The translations under genes were made by a program, and so were the position numbers. From Argopecten irradians (Eukaryota > Mollusca > Bivalvia > Pectinida > Pectinidae), in contig NC_091146.1 in the NCBI RefSeq assembly GCF_041381155.1, forward strand, positions 36,087,328 to 36,151,327: a DNA stretch of 64,000 nt. Direction: 5' to 3'. The notes under the pieces are model-generated. The model was given only the letters and a program-made list of their open reading frames with translations. It was not told the origin of the DNA and made no database searches. Position 1 is the stretch's first letter, and each line of letters begins with the position of its first letter. Below are positions 32,201 through 43,551 of the stretch, one piece after another.

Positions 32201-35200
32201 TGTAGGGGTGAGGGGTCAGGACGTCTGTAGGGGTGAGGGGTCAGGACGTCTGTAGGGGTGAGGGGTCAGGACGTCTGTAGGGGTGAGGGGTCAGGACGTC
32301 TGTAGGGGTGAGGGGTCAGGATGTCTGTAGGGGTGAGGGGTCAGGACGTCTGTAGGGGGTGAGGGGGTCAGGATTGTCGTAGGGTAGAGGGGTCAGGATT
32401 TCTGTAGGGGTGATGTATCAGGACGACAGGGCCAGGAATCAGTAGAGGATCCATGTAGGGGTGAGGGGTCAGGACGTCTGTCAGGAAGGGTCAGGACACG
32501 TCTGTAGGAGTGAGGGGTCAGGACGTCTGTAGGGGTGTGAGGGGTCAGGACGTCTGTAGGGTGTGAGGGGTCAGGACGTCTGTAGGGTGAGGGGTCAGGA
32601 CGTCTGTAGGGTTGAGGGGTCAGGACGTCTGTGGAGGGTGAGGGGTCAGGACATTCTCTAGGTGGAGTAGGGTCAGGACGTCTGTAGGGGTTAAGGGTCA
32701 GGACGTCTGTAGTGGTGAGGGGTCAGGACGTCTGTAGGGGTGAGGGGTCAGGACTGACGTCTGTAGGGGTGAGGGGTCAGGGGGAGAGGTCTGTAGGGGT
32801 GAGGATCAGGGGTCAGGATGTCTGTAGGGGTGAGGGGTCAGGACGTCTGTAGGGGTGAGGGGTCAGGACGTCTGTAGGGGTGAGGGGTCAGGACGTCTGT
32901 AGGGGTGAGGAGTCAGGACGTCTGTAGGGGTGAGGGGTCAGGACGTCTGTAGGGGTGAGGGGTCAGGACGTCTGTAGGGGTGAGGGGTCAGGACGTCTGT
33001 AGGGGTGAGGGGTCAGGACGTCTGTAGGGGTGAGGGGTCAGGACGTCTGTAGGGGTGAGGGGTCAGGACGTCTGTAGGGGTGAGGGGTCAGGACGTCTGT
33101 AGGGGTGAGGAATCAGGACGTCTGTAGGGGTGAGGGGTCAGGACGTCTGTAGGGGTGAGGGTCAGGACGTCTGTAGGGGTGAGGGGTCAGGACGTCTGTA
33201 GGGGTGAGGGGTATCAGGACGTCTGTAGGGGTGAGGGGTCATGGAGGGGTGAGGGGTCAGGACGTCTGTAGGGGTGAGGGGTCAGGATGGGTCTGTAGGG
33301 GTGAGGGGTCAGGACTCGTCTGTCGAGGGGTGAGGGGTGACGGTAGGGGTCAGGACGTCTGTAGGGGTGAGGGGTCAGGACGTCTGTAGGGGTGAGGGGT
33401 CAGGACGTCTGTAGGGGTGAGGGGTCAGGACGTCTGTTAGGGGACGTTTAGGGTTAGGGGTCAGGACGTCTGTAGGGGTGAGGGGTCAGGACGTCTGTAG
33501 GGGTGAGGGGTCAGGACGTCTGTAGGGGTGAGGGGTCAGGACGTCTGTAGGGGTGAGGGGTCAGGACGTCTGTAGGGGTGAGGGGTCAGGACGTCTGTAG
33601 GGGTGAGGGGTCAGGACGTCTGTAGGGGTGAGGAATCAGGACGTCTGTAGGGGTGAAGGGTCAGGACGTCTGTAGGGGTGAGGGTCAGGACGTCTGTAGG
33701 GGTGAGGGGTCAGGACGTCTGTAGGGGTGAGGGGTCAGGACGTCTGTAGGGGTGAGGGGTCAGGACGTCTGTAGGGGTGAGGGGTCAGGACGTCTGTAGG
33801 GGTGAGGGGTCAGGACGTCTCTAGGGGTGAGGGGTCAGGGACGTCTGTAGGGGTGAGGGGTCAGGACAGGTCTGTAGGGGGTGAGGGGTCAGGACGTCTG
33901 TAGGGGTGAGGGGGTCAGGGAACGTCTGTAGGGTGAGGGGTCAGGACGTCTGTAGGGGTGAGGGGTCAGGACGTCTGTAGGGGGTCAAGGGTCAGGACGT
34001 CTGTAGGGGTGGGGGTCAGGACGTCTGTAAGGGTGAGGGGTCAGGACGTCTGTAGGGGTGAGGGGTCAGGAAGTCTGTAGGGGTTGAGGGGGTCAGGAAT
34101 AGGGTCTGTAGGGGTGAGGGGGTCAGGACGTCTGTAGGGGTGAGGGGTCAGGACGTCTCTAGGGGTGAGTGGTCAGGACGTCTGTAGGGGGTGAGGGGTC
34201 AGGACGTCTGTAGGGGTGAAGGGTCAGGACGTCTGTAGGGGTGAGGGGTCAGGACGTCTGTAGGGGTGAGGGGTCAGGACGTCTGTAGGGGTGAGGGGTC
34301 AGGACGTCTGTAGGGGTGAGGGGTCAGGACGTCTGTAGGGGTGAGGGGTCAGGACGTCTGTAGGGGTGAGGGGTCAGGACGTCTGTAGGGGTGAGGGGTC
34401 AGGACGTCTGTAGGGGTGAGGAGTCAGGACGTCTGTAGGGGTGAGGGGTCAGGACGTCTGTAGGGGTGAGGAATCAGGACGTCTGTAGGGGTGAGGGGTC
34501 AGGACGTCTGTAGGGGTGAGGGGTCAGGACGTCTGTAGGGGTGAGGAATCAGGGTCTGTATGGGTGACGTCTGTACCCGTTTGGGTGAGGGGTCAGGACT
34601 GTCTGTAGGGGTGAGGGGTCAGGACGTCTGTAGGGGTGAGGGGTCAGGACGTCTGTAGGGGTGAGGGGTCAGGACGTCTGTAGGGGTGAGGGGTCAGGAC
34701 GTCTGTAGGGGTGAGGGGTCAGGACGTCTGTAGGGGTGAGGGGTCAGGACGTCCTGTAGGGGTGAGGGGTCAGGATTGTCTTGGTAGGGGTGAGGGGTCA
34801 GGACGTCTGTAGGGGTGAGGGGTCAGGACGTCTGTAGGGGTGAGGGGTCAGGACGTCTGTAGGGGTGAGGGGTCAGGACGTCTGTAGGGGTGAGGGGTCA
34901 GGATGTCTGTAGGGGTGAGGGGTCAGGACGTCTGTAGGGGTGAGGAATCAGGACGTCTGTAGGGGTGAGGTCAGGACAGGGTCATCGGCGTCAGGTCGAG
35001 TGGATAGGGGTCAGGACGTCTAGGGGTAGGGGTGAGGAGTCAGGACGTCTGTAGAAGTGAGGGGTCAGGACGTCTAGGGGTGATGGTTCGGGTGAGGGGT
35101 CAGGACGTCTGTAGGGGTGAGGAATCCGGAGGGTCAGGAGGGGTGTAGGGTCAGGGACGTCTGTAAGGGGTCATCGGACGTCTGTATGGGGTGAGGGGTC

Positions 35201-35712
35201 AGGACGACTGTAGGGGTGAGGGTCAGGGTTTGTAGGGGTCAGGGGGGTTTCAGGAGTCTGTTAGGGGTGAGGAGTCAGGACGTCCTGTAGGGGGTGACTG
35301 TCTGTAGGGTGAGGAATCAGGACGTCTGTAGGGGGTGAGGGGTCAGGACGTCTGTAGGGGTGAGGAATCAGGACGTCTGTAGGGGTGAGGGGTCAGGACG
35401 TCTGTAGGGGTGAGGAATCAGGACGTCTGTAGGGGTGAGGGGTCAGGACTCTGTAGGAAGGGTCAGGACGTCTGTAGGGGTGAGGGGTCAGGACGTCTAA
35501 GGGTAGGGGGGTGAGGGGTCAGGGGTCAGGACGTCTGTAGGGGTGAGGAATCAGGACGTCTGTAGGGGTGAGGTGGAGGGGTCAGGGGACGTCTGTATGG
35601 GGTGAGGGTCAGGACGTCTGTAGGGGTGAGGAATCAGGACGTCTGTAGGGGTGAGGGGTCAGGATGTCTGTAGGGGTGAGGGGTCAGGATAGGGACATAT
35701 GTAGGGGGTGAC
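29288..35712 (+). repeat. 25-bp G-rich minisatellite, ~6.4 kb, starting at the COX7C stop codon
   Basis: Consensus GGTCAGGACGTCTGTAGGGG then TGAGG, roughly 250 copies. Long runs of identical units (e.g. 31500-31760, 33480-33620, 34230-34420) alternate with scrambled blocks rich in single-base gains and losses (30050-30200, 31000-31250, 35000-35300). The plus strand has GGGG-TGA-GGGG-TCA-GG per unit, so G-quadruplexes are likely on the strand of the COX7C transcript. Each unit also has the palindrome GACGTC. Frames within it are not genes. Confidence 0.97.
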
Positions 35713-36019
35713 ATTTTAGTTGAACATGGGACTCTATTGATGGCAATGTCCTTGTCATATATATTTTTGATTTCAAATGGAACTGAATATATAAGTTTCC
35801 ATGTGATTACCTCGACTAATGTTTGTGAGGAAACTATTGTTTCTATTGGTGATGGAAATTACTTCAAAAGATGGATACACTCACTAATGTTCAATTTCAG
35901 GAATATTACGAGTTGCGTTCCATCACCACTGAAGATACTTAGTTTCTTGCACAAAAGTTATCGGGTATCATGTAGTGGTAGTGACTTTAGTGCCATTGTT
36001 ACTGGTAGTTTATGTTTTT
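35713..36019. other. Unique-looking spacer after the minisatellite
   Basis: An open frame at 35737-36021 (94 codons, plus) shows no recognisable domain and low-complexity AT-rich codons. I do not call it a gene. Confidence 0.35.
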
Positions 36020-36636
36020 AGGTCACACTGAGACGAAGTCTCGAGTGGACCTATTATATCTCGCCTTTTGTCCGTCGTCGTCCATTGTGTGTGGTATATG
36101 TCCCGTAAACAATTTACATTTTCGACTTCTTCTCCAAAAGTGAGGCAAAACTGCTGAAGCAATTTCAATGAAATTTTGACACAAACCTTCTAAAGGCATA
36201 AGGCCATCATTATTTGTGAATTATATGGTGCCCCACCTCCCAGGGGGCTGTGGGAGGGGCCAAAAGGGGTTGAAAAATTGACTGAAATTTCAAAAAACCT
36301 TCTTCTCTACTCACAGATGTGATGGAAGCATAGTGTACTCTTCATAGATAGAAAGGTTCGTGACAAAAAATTGTGAATTGTATGACCCTGGGGGTCACGC
36401 TTCCCCCCCTGGGGACAGGGGGTTAAGTTTACTATAGTTTATATTGGGGAAAACACATTTTTGACCATTTTTTGGTCATTTGTAATAGGTAAAATTAGTA
36501 AAAAAATGTCAAAATTATCAGTATGAGATAGCCATTTGAACCCTATTAACAAATTTTCCATGACTGACCCCCTGGGGGCAGAGGGGCGGGGCCAAACAGA
36601 GTCAAAATGACTAAAAATTTCAAAAAATCATCAGAT
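36020..36636 (+). mobile_element. Dispersed mollusc-type repeat
   Basis: Begins AGGTCACACTGAGACGAAGT and contains TTTTGTCCGTCGTCGTCC, then two CTGGGGG-rich segments (GGGCTGTGGGAGGGGCC and GGGGCAGAGGGGCGGGGCC). The head and G-rich modules are of the type seen across bivalve genomes. No coding capacity. Confidence 0.6.
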
Positions 36637-36639
36637 GGG

Positions 36640-36897
36640 TCAAACCTAGAAAGTAACACAATAAAGATTTTCATTATCAAGGAATACAATTAAACTTTAA
36701 TAATTCATGGAACCTAGAAAGTAACACAATAAAGATTTTCATTATCAAGGAATACAATAAACTTTAATAATTTATGGAACCTAGAAAGGAACATGTACAT
36801 GAAGATTTTCATTATCAAGGAATACAATAAACTTTAATAATTCATGGAATCTAGAAAGGAACACATGAAGATTTTCATTATCAAGGAATACAATAAA
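36640..36897. repeat. ~65-bp tandem repeat, 4 copies
   Basis: Units AACCTAGAAAGTAACACAAT, AAAGATTTTCATTATCAAGG, AATACAATAAACTTTAATAA, TTCATGG. Each contains two AATAAA words. Confidence 0.88.
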
Positions 36898-37009
36898 CCT
36901 GATTTGTTTGTAATGAGTTTCATGCTTCTTTTTTTTTTTTATAAAATTGTCTGTTGTGTTTTGCTGTTTTCAGAGTGGAAATTTGTGAGGCGGAGAGTTG
37001 TGTGGCGGA

Positions 37010-37395
37010 GAGTTGTGTGGCGGAAAGTTGTGTGAAGACCATTAAAAACTTATCAAGTATGAAAAAACACACATAGAGAAGTCAAAAAAGAAGAGTCAAC
37101 CATACAGATATCAGTGATACTATACAAACTGTCAATAAATCAGGAAATATGTATATAACATTGATTTAAGTGTTAATTGTCACCTTGCACTCCTAGGGCA
37201 GTAAATAATTGAATTAATAATTTATATGTAATATTGATGTCATTCTAAAACCAAATTATTTAAAGAATTGCCCCACCCTAAACAAATGGTATTTTTTCTC
37301 TATCAAAAAAAAAGAGTAGACAATTCATTTCTCTTCTTTTGTTACAAAAGTTACTTATTTTACACCATTATCACCATTGAAAAGTTTTGAGCTTC
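37010..37395 (+). repeat. Direct duplication, copy 1
   Basis: Matches 38450-38842 over ~385 bp (shared GTGTGAAGACCATT, TACAGATATCAGTGATACT, CTCCTAGGGCAGTAAATAAT). The two copies are separated by ~1.05 kb containing a palindrome. Confidence 0.85.
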
Positions 37396-37543
37396 ACAAA
37401 AGTGATTGTACATGTACCAAAAGCAATCTAAATTATTTTATTTTTATTTTTTGTGTTAATTAGACATATACACAAATAAACACCAATTATTGTTCAAATG
37501 ATGAGTATCGCTTTTGCTCTGTTGGTGGTGGAGCATCTTTAAA
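37259..37543. mobile_element. MITE, TTTAAAGATGCTCCACC family, copy i
   Basis: Inverted ends TTTAAAGAATTGCCCCACCC and, reversed, TTTAAAGATGCTCCACCACC; 285 bp. Same family as 45961-46325 in the other orientation, and a truncated copy ends at ~38842. Confidence 0.75.
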
Positions 37544-37683
37544 ATGTTTGGAAAATCTCAAAAGATATATTAGAAGAATGCTATTGCCTTTTTAGGTCAT
37601 CTGACCCGAAGGTTCAGGATGACCTATTGTCATCACAGGGACCTTGCACGAAAATTTTTTAACCAATAGTATACATATATATA

Positions 37684-37915
37684 TTTGAAGAAACTCCATT
37701 TAAACATCGTGTAGCTCACTTACTTTAACCGTCACCGCCATGTTCATTTTTCTCTCGGAACGCTTCTCGACTTTACATATCGTGACTACATTATGCAAAT
37801 TATGTAGTGTTTGTGCTTGTGTGTAAACTCGAGAAGCGTTCCGAAGAACAAATGAACATGGCGGTGACGGTTAAAGTAAGTGAGCTACACGATGTTTAAA
37901 TGGAGTTTCTTCAAA
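37684..37915. mobile_element. Near-perfect palindrome (fold-back MITE)
   Basis: Left arm TTTGAAGAAACTCCATTTAA ... TAACCGTCACCGCCATGTTC is repeated inverted on the right (CATGGCGGTGACGGTTA ... TGGAGTTTCTTCAAA). Arms are ~90 bp with a ~40-base centre. The arm carries CCGCCATGTT, i.e. ATGGCGG inverted. No frame. Confidence 0.85.
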
Positions 37916-38449
37916 GTACGGGTCATGTCACCTCTAAAGGAGATTGTGGATGAATACAGTTATGGGTACTGTTTACCACCACAAGCGTAGATTTTTGTGA
38001 TTTTGGCTTGGTTTTTTGAGGTACCCATTAGAGCCGAGACGACATTTCGACCGGACAGGGAAATGTCTACCTAGCATTTTTTTCGTAAATTTCCCGATTC
38101 ATCAAGCCATAACTTCGTCAATACTTGGCCAATTTTGTTCATCAAGCACTCATTGGAAAGATAAATTATTTCTCTTTAAGGTAAGATATCCGTCAATGTT
38201 GTATAGAAACCATTTATTAAAATAATCACGGTTTTTAAAAAATAGGTCCGTTTTTCTCGACTGCCGAGTTCATACCCTTGATACTATAATATATATTTAT
38301 GTATAGTGTTAGTTTTAAAAAAATCGTGCCAGGTCCCTGTGATTGTCATTATGCATCTTCCTTCGTTGTGCACCGTTCAACGTGCGTGCGCTGTGCGCTG
38401 TCCACCGTGTGTAAACTTTTCATTCAATCGACTTCTTCTCAATAACCGA
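37916..38449. other. Non-coding spacer between the direct duplicates
   Basis: A 69-codon frame (38016-38225) is unsupported. No repeat identified. Confidence 0.35.
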
Positions 38450-38842
38450 AAATTGTGTGGCGGAGATGTTGTGTGAAGACCATTCAAAAAAAACTGATCA
38501 AGTATTGAAAACACAACACAGAGAAGTCAAAAAAAGAAGAGTCGACCATACACAGATATCAGTGATACTGTACAACTGTCAATAAATCAGAAAAAAATAT
38601 GTATATAACATTGATTTATAGTGTTAATTGTCACCTGCACTCCTAGGGCAGTAAATAATTAATTAAATAATTTATATGTAATATTGATGTAATTCTAACA
38701 CCAAATTATTTAAAGATGTCCAACCGCTAACAAATGGTATTTTTTTCTTTATCAAAAACAAGAGTAGACAATTCATTTCTCTTCTTTTGTTACAAAAGTT
38801 ACTTATTTTACACCATTATCACCATTGAAAAGTTTGAGCTTC
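38450..38842 (+). repeat. Direct duplication, copy 2
   Basis: Second copy of 37010-37395 with small indels (ACAAATGGTATTTTTTTCTT, CACCATTATCACCATTGAAA). It lacks the right half of the MITE found in copy 1. Confidence 0.85.
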
Positions 38843-39284
38843 TTATTTTACTTCAAGATAAAAATATTAAAACTGATTAATTGTATCCTGAAAAAATTCC
38901 AATTTAACCATTCGTATCTCTTCTGACCAAATGTCAGCTTAAGAATTTTATACTATGATACTGTTTCTATTCTCCTGTCCTAAAAATTCTATAAATAACT
39001 ACTAGTCATGAACAACTGAGCAAATTGTTACCAAATTTGGACTTAGGGGGTGGGGGGAAGATGAATCAATTTTCTATAAACCCTGGCTATGCCTCCAACC
39101 TGGGCCAGAAGGGTGGAACCAGATAAAGGAAATTTCATCAGTTGAAGTAATGAAAGAATTGCTTCATTTTTAGTTTCTAGCAACGACAGCGATTCGATTT
39201 GTTATCTCTAAGATTTGCACTGGCATTTTCTCCATAATTTTGAAAAGATATCATTTGTGTATTATAATGATACCAAAACATGCG

Positions 39285-40680
39285 GCGATTCTGTGTTTTA
39301 GCCAACCATCATCAGATGTTGAGCTATTCAAATCGCCCTGCGTCCGTGGTCCTATGGTCCATCCGTAGTCCGTCCGTAAACAATGCTTGTTATCACTTTT
39401 TCTTAAAAACTACTGCAGGGATTTTGTTTAAACTTCACATGGAGGGTCCCCTGGGTCCATATTTGTGCCATACAGATTTTGTGTCTGATCGGAAAAACAA
39501 GATGGCCGCCAGAAGATCTTTAATTTTGGCAGTTGAAGTTTGTTATCGCTATTTCTTGAGAAATACTCAAGGGATTTTGTTCAAACTTCACATGGATGGT
39601 ACCCTTGGTCCCTCGTTTGTCATACAGATTTTGCGGCTGATTCGGAAAAACAAGATTGCCACCAGGCAGCCATCTTGGATTTTTGCTGTTGAATATTGTT
39701 ATCGATATTACTTGAGAATTACAGAAGGGATTTTGTTCAAATTTCACATGGAGGAACCATTGGTCCCTAGTTGTGCCATACAAATTTTGAGGCTAATATG
39801 AAAAAAAAGATGGCCGCCAGGCAGCCATCTTGGACTTTGGCAGTTGAAGTTTGTTATCGCTATTTCCTAGAAAGTACAGAAAGGATCATTCTCAAATTTC
39901 ATATGTACAATGTAGGTTCCCCTAGGGCCCGTGTTATGCATAGTGCATTTTGGGACCAATTGGTCAACAAGATGGCCGCCAGGCAGCCATCTTGGATTTT
40001 GATAGTTAAAGTTTGTTATCGCTTTTCCTCAGAAAGTATTGAAGGGATCTGTCTCAAGTTTCATATGAAGGTTCCCCCTAGGACACTTGTTGTTCATTTT
40101 GTAATTTGGGACCGATCGATCAACATGATGGTGGCCAAGGAGCCATCTTGAATTTTGATTGTTGATGTTTGTTACTGCTATTTCTTAGAAAGTACTGAAG
40201 CGATCTGTCTCAAATTTTATATGTAGTATGTTTGAAAAAGTTTGAAAAGCAGAGAAAAGATCCATCTTTCAATTGTCAGACATAGATCATTCTTTGGTGG
40301 GCGCCAGGATCCCTCTGAGATCTCTTGTGATAGTTTAAGTTTGTTATCGCTATTTCTCAGAAAGTACTGAAGGAATCCTTCTCAAATTTCATATGTAGGT
40401 TCCCCTAGGACCCTAATTGTGCATATTGTATTTTGGGACCGATCGGTCAACAAGATGGCCGCCAGGCAGCCATCTTGGATTTTGATAGTTAAAGTTTGTT
40501 ATCGCTATATTTCTCAGAAAGTACTGAAGGGATCTGTCTCAAATTTCATATCTAGGTTCCCCTAGGGACCTAGTTGTGCATATTGTGTTTTTGGACCAAT
40601 CGGTCCTCAAGATGGCCACCAGGCAGCCATCTTGGATTTTGATAGTACTATTATAGGGCATGGCTCACTGAAATCAGAAC
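39285..40680 (+). mobile_element. Dispersed repeat with ~8 internal units of ~155 bp containing GATGGCCGCC palindromes
   Basis: Head TTTTAGCCAACCATCATCAG, then units with GTTTGTTATCGCTATTTC, GGGATTTTGTTCAAA or CTGTCTCAAATTTCATATG, GGTTCCCCTAGGGACC and AAGATGGCCGCCAGGCAGCC followed by ATCTTGG. The frame at 39280-40151 is repetitive and broken. Related material, inverted, lies at 55188-55545 and 60283-60915, including the reversed head at ~60900. Confidence 0.75.
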
Positions 40681-40755
40681 ATGACAGCTTCAATAACAGT
40701 CGATGAGTTTTGATTGAAACAGATGGTTGACATCGGGGAAGAATAAATATGTTAA

Positions 40756-41716
40756 AGGCCCACTACCTTTCCGAAACGGCTTTTAATTTAAAAATGTAAA
40801 TATAAAACGAGATAGATAATTTTGTAGAGTCTCAAAAGTTATTACCTTACCATTAATACTACACGTACACTCATCATCTTCTGAAAAAATTAATAAAAAT
40901 AAATAAAATGTTAATGTACATACTGTCATAACACGGGTTGTCTTATATTTACCGCCGTCCTCCTAAATACCGCGTGGTAGTTGACGATCACTGTGCCAGA
41001 CGGCAAAACAACGAAATGACTCTCCACTGATATAATATATTACGCAGGAAATCTTGCATATGGTTGGTGTTGTAACCTCATCTAAGGCCATCGGTATATA
41101 TATTCTGATGTTTTTTAAGAAACCTTTATGTTTTGCTCCGGAAGGCCTTTAAAGATATTGACAAAAATTTCTGACAAAAATAAAATTCTTTATTTACACA
41201 GAAAAATAAACACGGTCGTATAGCTGGTTTAGAATGGTTGGCTCCGTCCACACTACAATCACCCAAGCATACACATGTGTAGATGTATTATGAGACCTGT
41301 ACCGTAAAGACAAATGACCTTTCCGAAACAAAAAATTTAATTTCTTTAAAAAAAATACTAACATAAAAAAAAGTTTTATATCGATCAATGGCCTAAGATA
41401 AGGTTCAAACACCAATATAATGCAAAGTTGTCTGTGTTACCAGGAGTATGTTAACAGTGGAGATCCATTTTGTCTATCACGGTGGTAGTCCATTAGTGTG
41501 CGGTCATTAGTACGACAATGGTAAACAAAAAATTACCTGTACGTATTATGAAAAGTAAGATTCACTTTATTTTGATTAAAATTGTTCAGGAGTTGATGCT
41601 ATGTATTAACGCTATGCTAATAATTTCTGCTACTCTTCAAAATTATCAATCTCGCTTAAAACAAATTACATTTCTATTTTGAAAATTAAAAGCCATTTTG
41701 GAAAGGTAGTGGGCCT
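40756..41716. mobile_element. MITE with TTAA target duplication (piggyBac-like)
   Basis: TTAA at 40752-40755 and 41717-41720 flank inverted ends AGGCCCACTACCTTTCCGAA (left) and the same sequence reversed at the right (TTTTGGAAAGGTAGTGGGCC). About 38-bp inverted repeats, AT-rich interior, no transposase. The superfamily is inferred from the TTAA alone. Confidence 0.78.
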
Positions 41717-41773
41717 TTAAGACTCCAGAAATCAAGTTACTCAAATGTAATAAAAAATCAACATGATGATCCC

Positions 41774-41856
41774 CGTCGTAGACCCACGGTTGATCGCACT
41801 ACACTACTTGTGATAAGTGTAGCGTAGTGTGCGATCACCTGTGGGTCTCCGACGAT
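41774..41856. repeat. Hairpin-forming inverted repeat
   Basis: CGTCGTAGACCCACGG-TGATCGCACTACACTAC pairs with GTAGCGTAGTGTGCGATCA-CTGTGGGTCTCCGACG, leaving a ~11-base loop. ~34-bp stem with a few mismatches. Could be a tiny MITE or a structured RNA. Confidence 0.75.
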
Positions 41857-42906
41857 GCATGATGATGCTCAAATTTCACCAAAATTTTGTAAAGACTCTG
41901 TTACATTGCTGTGGTGTAGAAACCATGTGATCAAATGGTACCTAACACGACTACATTAGGCATTAAAAACCGTTTCTCAACCGACGGTTTTGCAGGTCGG
42001 TGCATCATACGGACCACAATTATATTCCGTAAAACCTTTTTGTTTCAAAATAATGTAAGTTTTTTTTAGCCAATTTTGATACTGTGTATTGTCAGTTGCT
42101 GAGCATGTATAGTGGGAAGAAAAATCCCGGTGGGATATTACTGGGGAAGTATTTTACAGAGATCAACATTTTATATGACACTGGTACATTGCAGTTCACC
42201 AAATCACAAACAATTGTTCAAGTTAAACGTAAATTACACCACATTTTCTTAATGCGAGTCGAGTATGCTACCATTTGATCAGTTTCATATAAGAGTTTTG
42301 TTTGTTTATTTTCCTATTTACAACCAAATAAGGATTGAAAAGGGTTTTTTATTGAGTTTACAGTGGTACATGTATGAACGCAATAGGATACAGATATATA
42401 TAATGTAGCGCGTTAGTGCACATATAAATTTACATATTGCTCTTCTTTGGTAAAGTAAACAAAGTCTGTATTCATATCGCTGTAAGTCGGGTCAGGTAGA
42501 AATAATAAACATTCACGATGAAGCGTCTTTAAATTATACAGTAAAGAAAAATATCAACACGTAACATAGCAACAACAAGCTAATTCGGTCAATATGGCCT
42601 ATGGCTACTTATTTGTTTACTTCACGCTCCGACGAGATTTCATCAAAACAAAAGCATGACAATTCTTTTTATGTTAAAGGTGGGCATGTGTCGGAAAAAT
42701 GTGTCGGAAAAATGTGATTTTTTCATGGCTAAATATATGTATCTAATTTTCATTTTTTTTTTTGTGTTCTGGTATATATTGATTTGTCTTAGTTATGAAA
42801 GGGGAGCTCATAGTACATGTGTTTTATTTTGTTACCTGAACCGACAGTGAATACAGATTGTTTATTTTACCAAAGAAAAGCAATAAGTAAATATAATTAT
42901 TTAAGT
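41857..42906. other. Non-coding AT-rich spacer
   Basis: No supported gene. A segment near 42372-42412 (GAACGCAATAGGATACAGA...GTAGCGCGTTAG) resembles 18567-18607 and is a short dispersed repeat. Confidence 0.35.
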
Positions 42907-43068
42907 TTGTGCCAGGATTGTTGGTGGAGGAAAGCTGGAGTACCCTGAGAAAAACTACCAACCAGAGGTCAGTACCTGGCAACTGCCCTGTATGGGATTC
43001 AAACTCACAATCCAGAGGTTGAGGGCTTGTGGTAATATGTTTGGACATCTTAACCATTTGGTCACAAG
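42907..43068 (-). mobile_element. Diverged SINE, family 2, truncated at its 3' side
   Basis: Matches the intact copy at 47465-47680 from the tRNA-like head (GTGACCAAATGGTTAAGATG on the minus strand) to the central GGTACTCCAGCTTTCCTCCA block. The distal tail is missing. Confidence 0.8.
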
Positions 43069-43220
43069 TAAAATAATGTTGAGGTAATTTTACATTTTTT
43101 TAATTTAGGCTGTGTGTATTACCCAACAGTATGGTTTAAAACATTGGAAAAATAGAAAATAGAAACTATTAGTTAAACTATATGAGTTCAGCAGATTTGT
43201 AGATACCACATGATACTATA

Positions 43221-43551
43221 CAGTAAAACCACATTATAGCGCCACCCGTTATAACGCCAAATTTAAAATAACACTACAATGACAACATTTAAATCTCAAG
43301 ATTGTGTTAAAGATAATCTAAAATTCAATATTATTACTGATTTTTAAACATAAAAGTACAATTTCATAGATATGGTACATGTACATAAGTTTTTGACAGA
43401 AAGATGTGTATTCATTGCTTATGTATGTTGTACAACTGCTTTTTGTGCATATGATATCATTTTGTTTCATCTGCAGCCCGATATACCACCAAACTCAATA
43501 TATTGCCAAAATCTCAGAAAGCAGAAGGTGGTTATGTAACAGGGGTTTACT
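43221..43551. mobile_element. Possible MITE with CAGTAAAACC ends
   Basis: CAGTAAAACCACATTATAGC at the left weakly mirrors ...ACAGGGGTTTACTC at the right. The left end resembles pogo/Tigger-type non-autonomous elements. No clear TA duplication on the right. Confidence 0.45.

Noticed and set aside
33204-33389. Glycine/arginine-rich frame inside the 25-bp minisatellite (and 29728-29922 on the minus strand)
   Set aside because: Pure repeat translation, interrupted by frequent indels.
35737-36021. 94-codon frame after the minisatellite
   Set aside because: Ends at the border of a dispersed repeat and shows no domain; could at most be COX7C 3' UTR.
39280-40151. Frames with repeated CYRYF...GILFKLHM
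   Set aside because: Arise from the ~155-bp units of a dispersed repeat; frame shifts between units.
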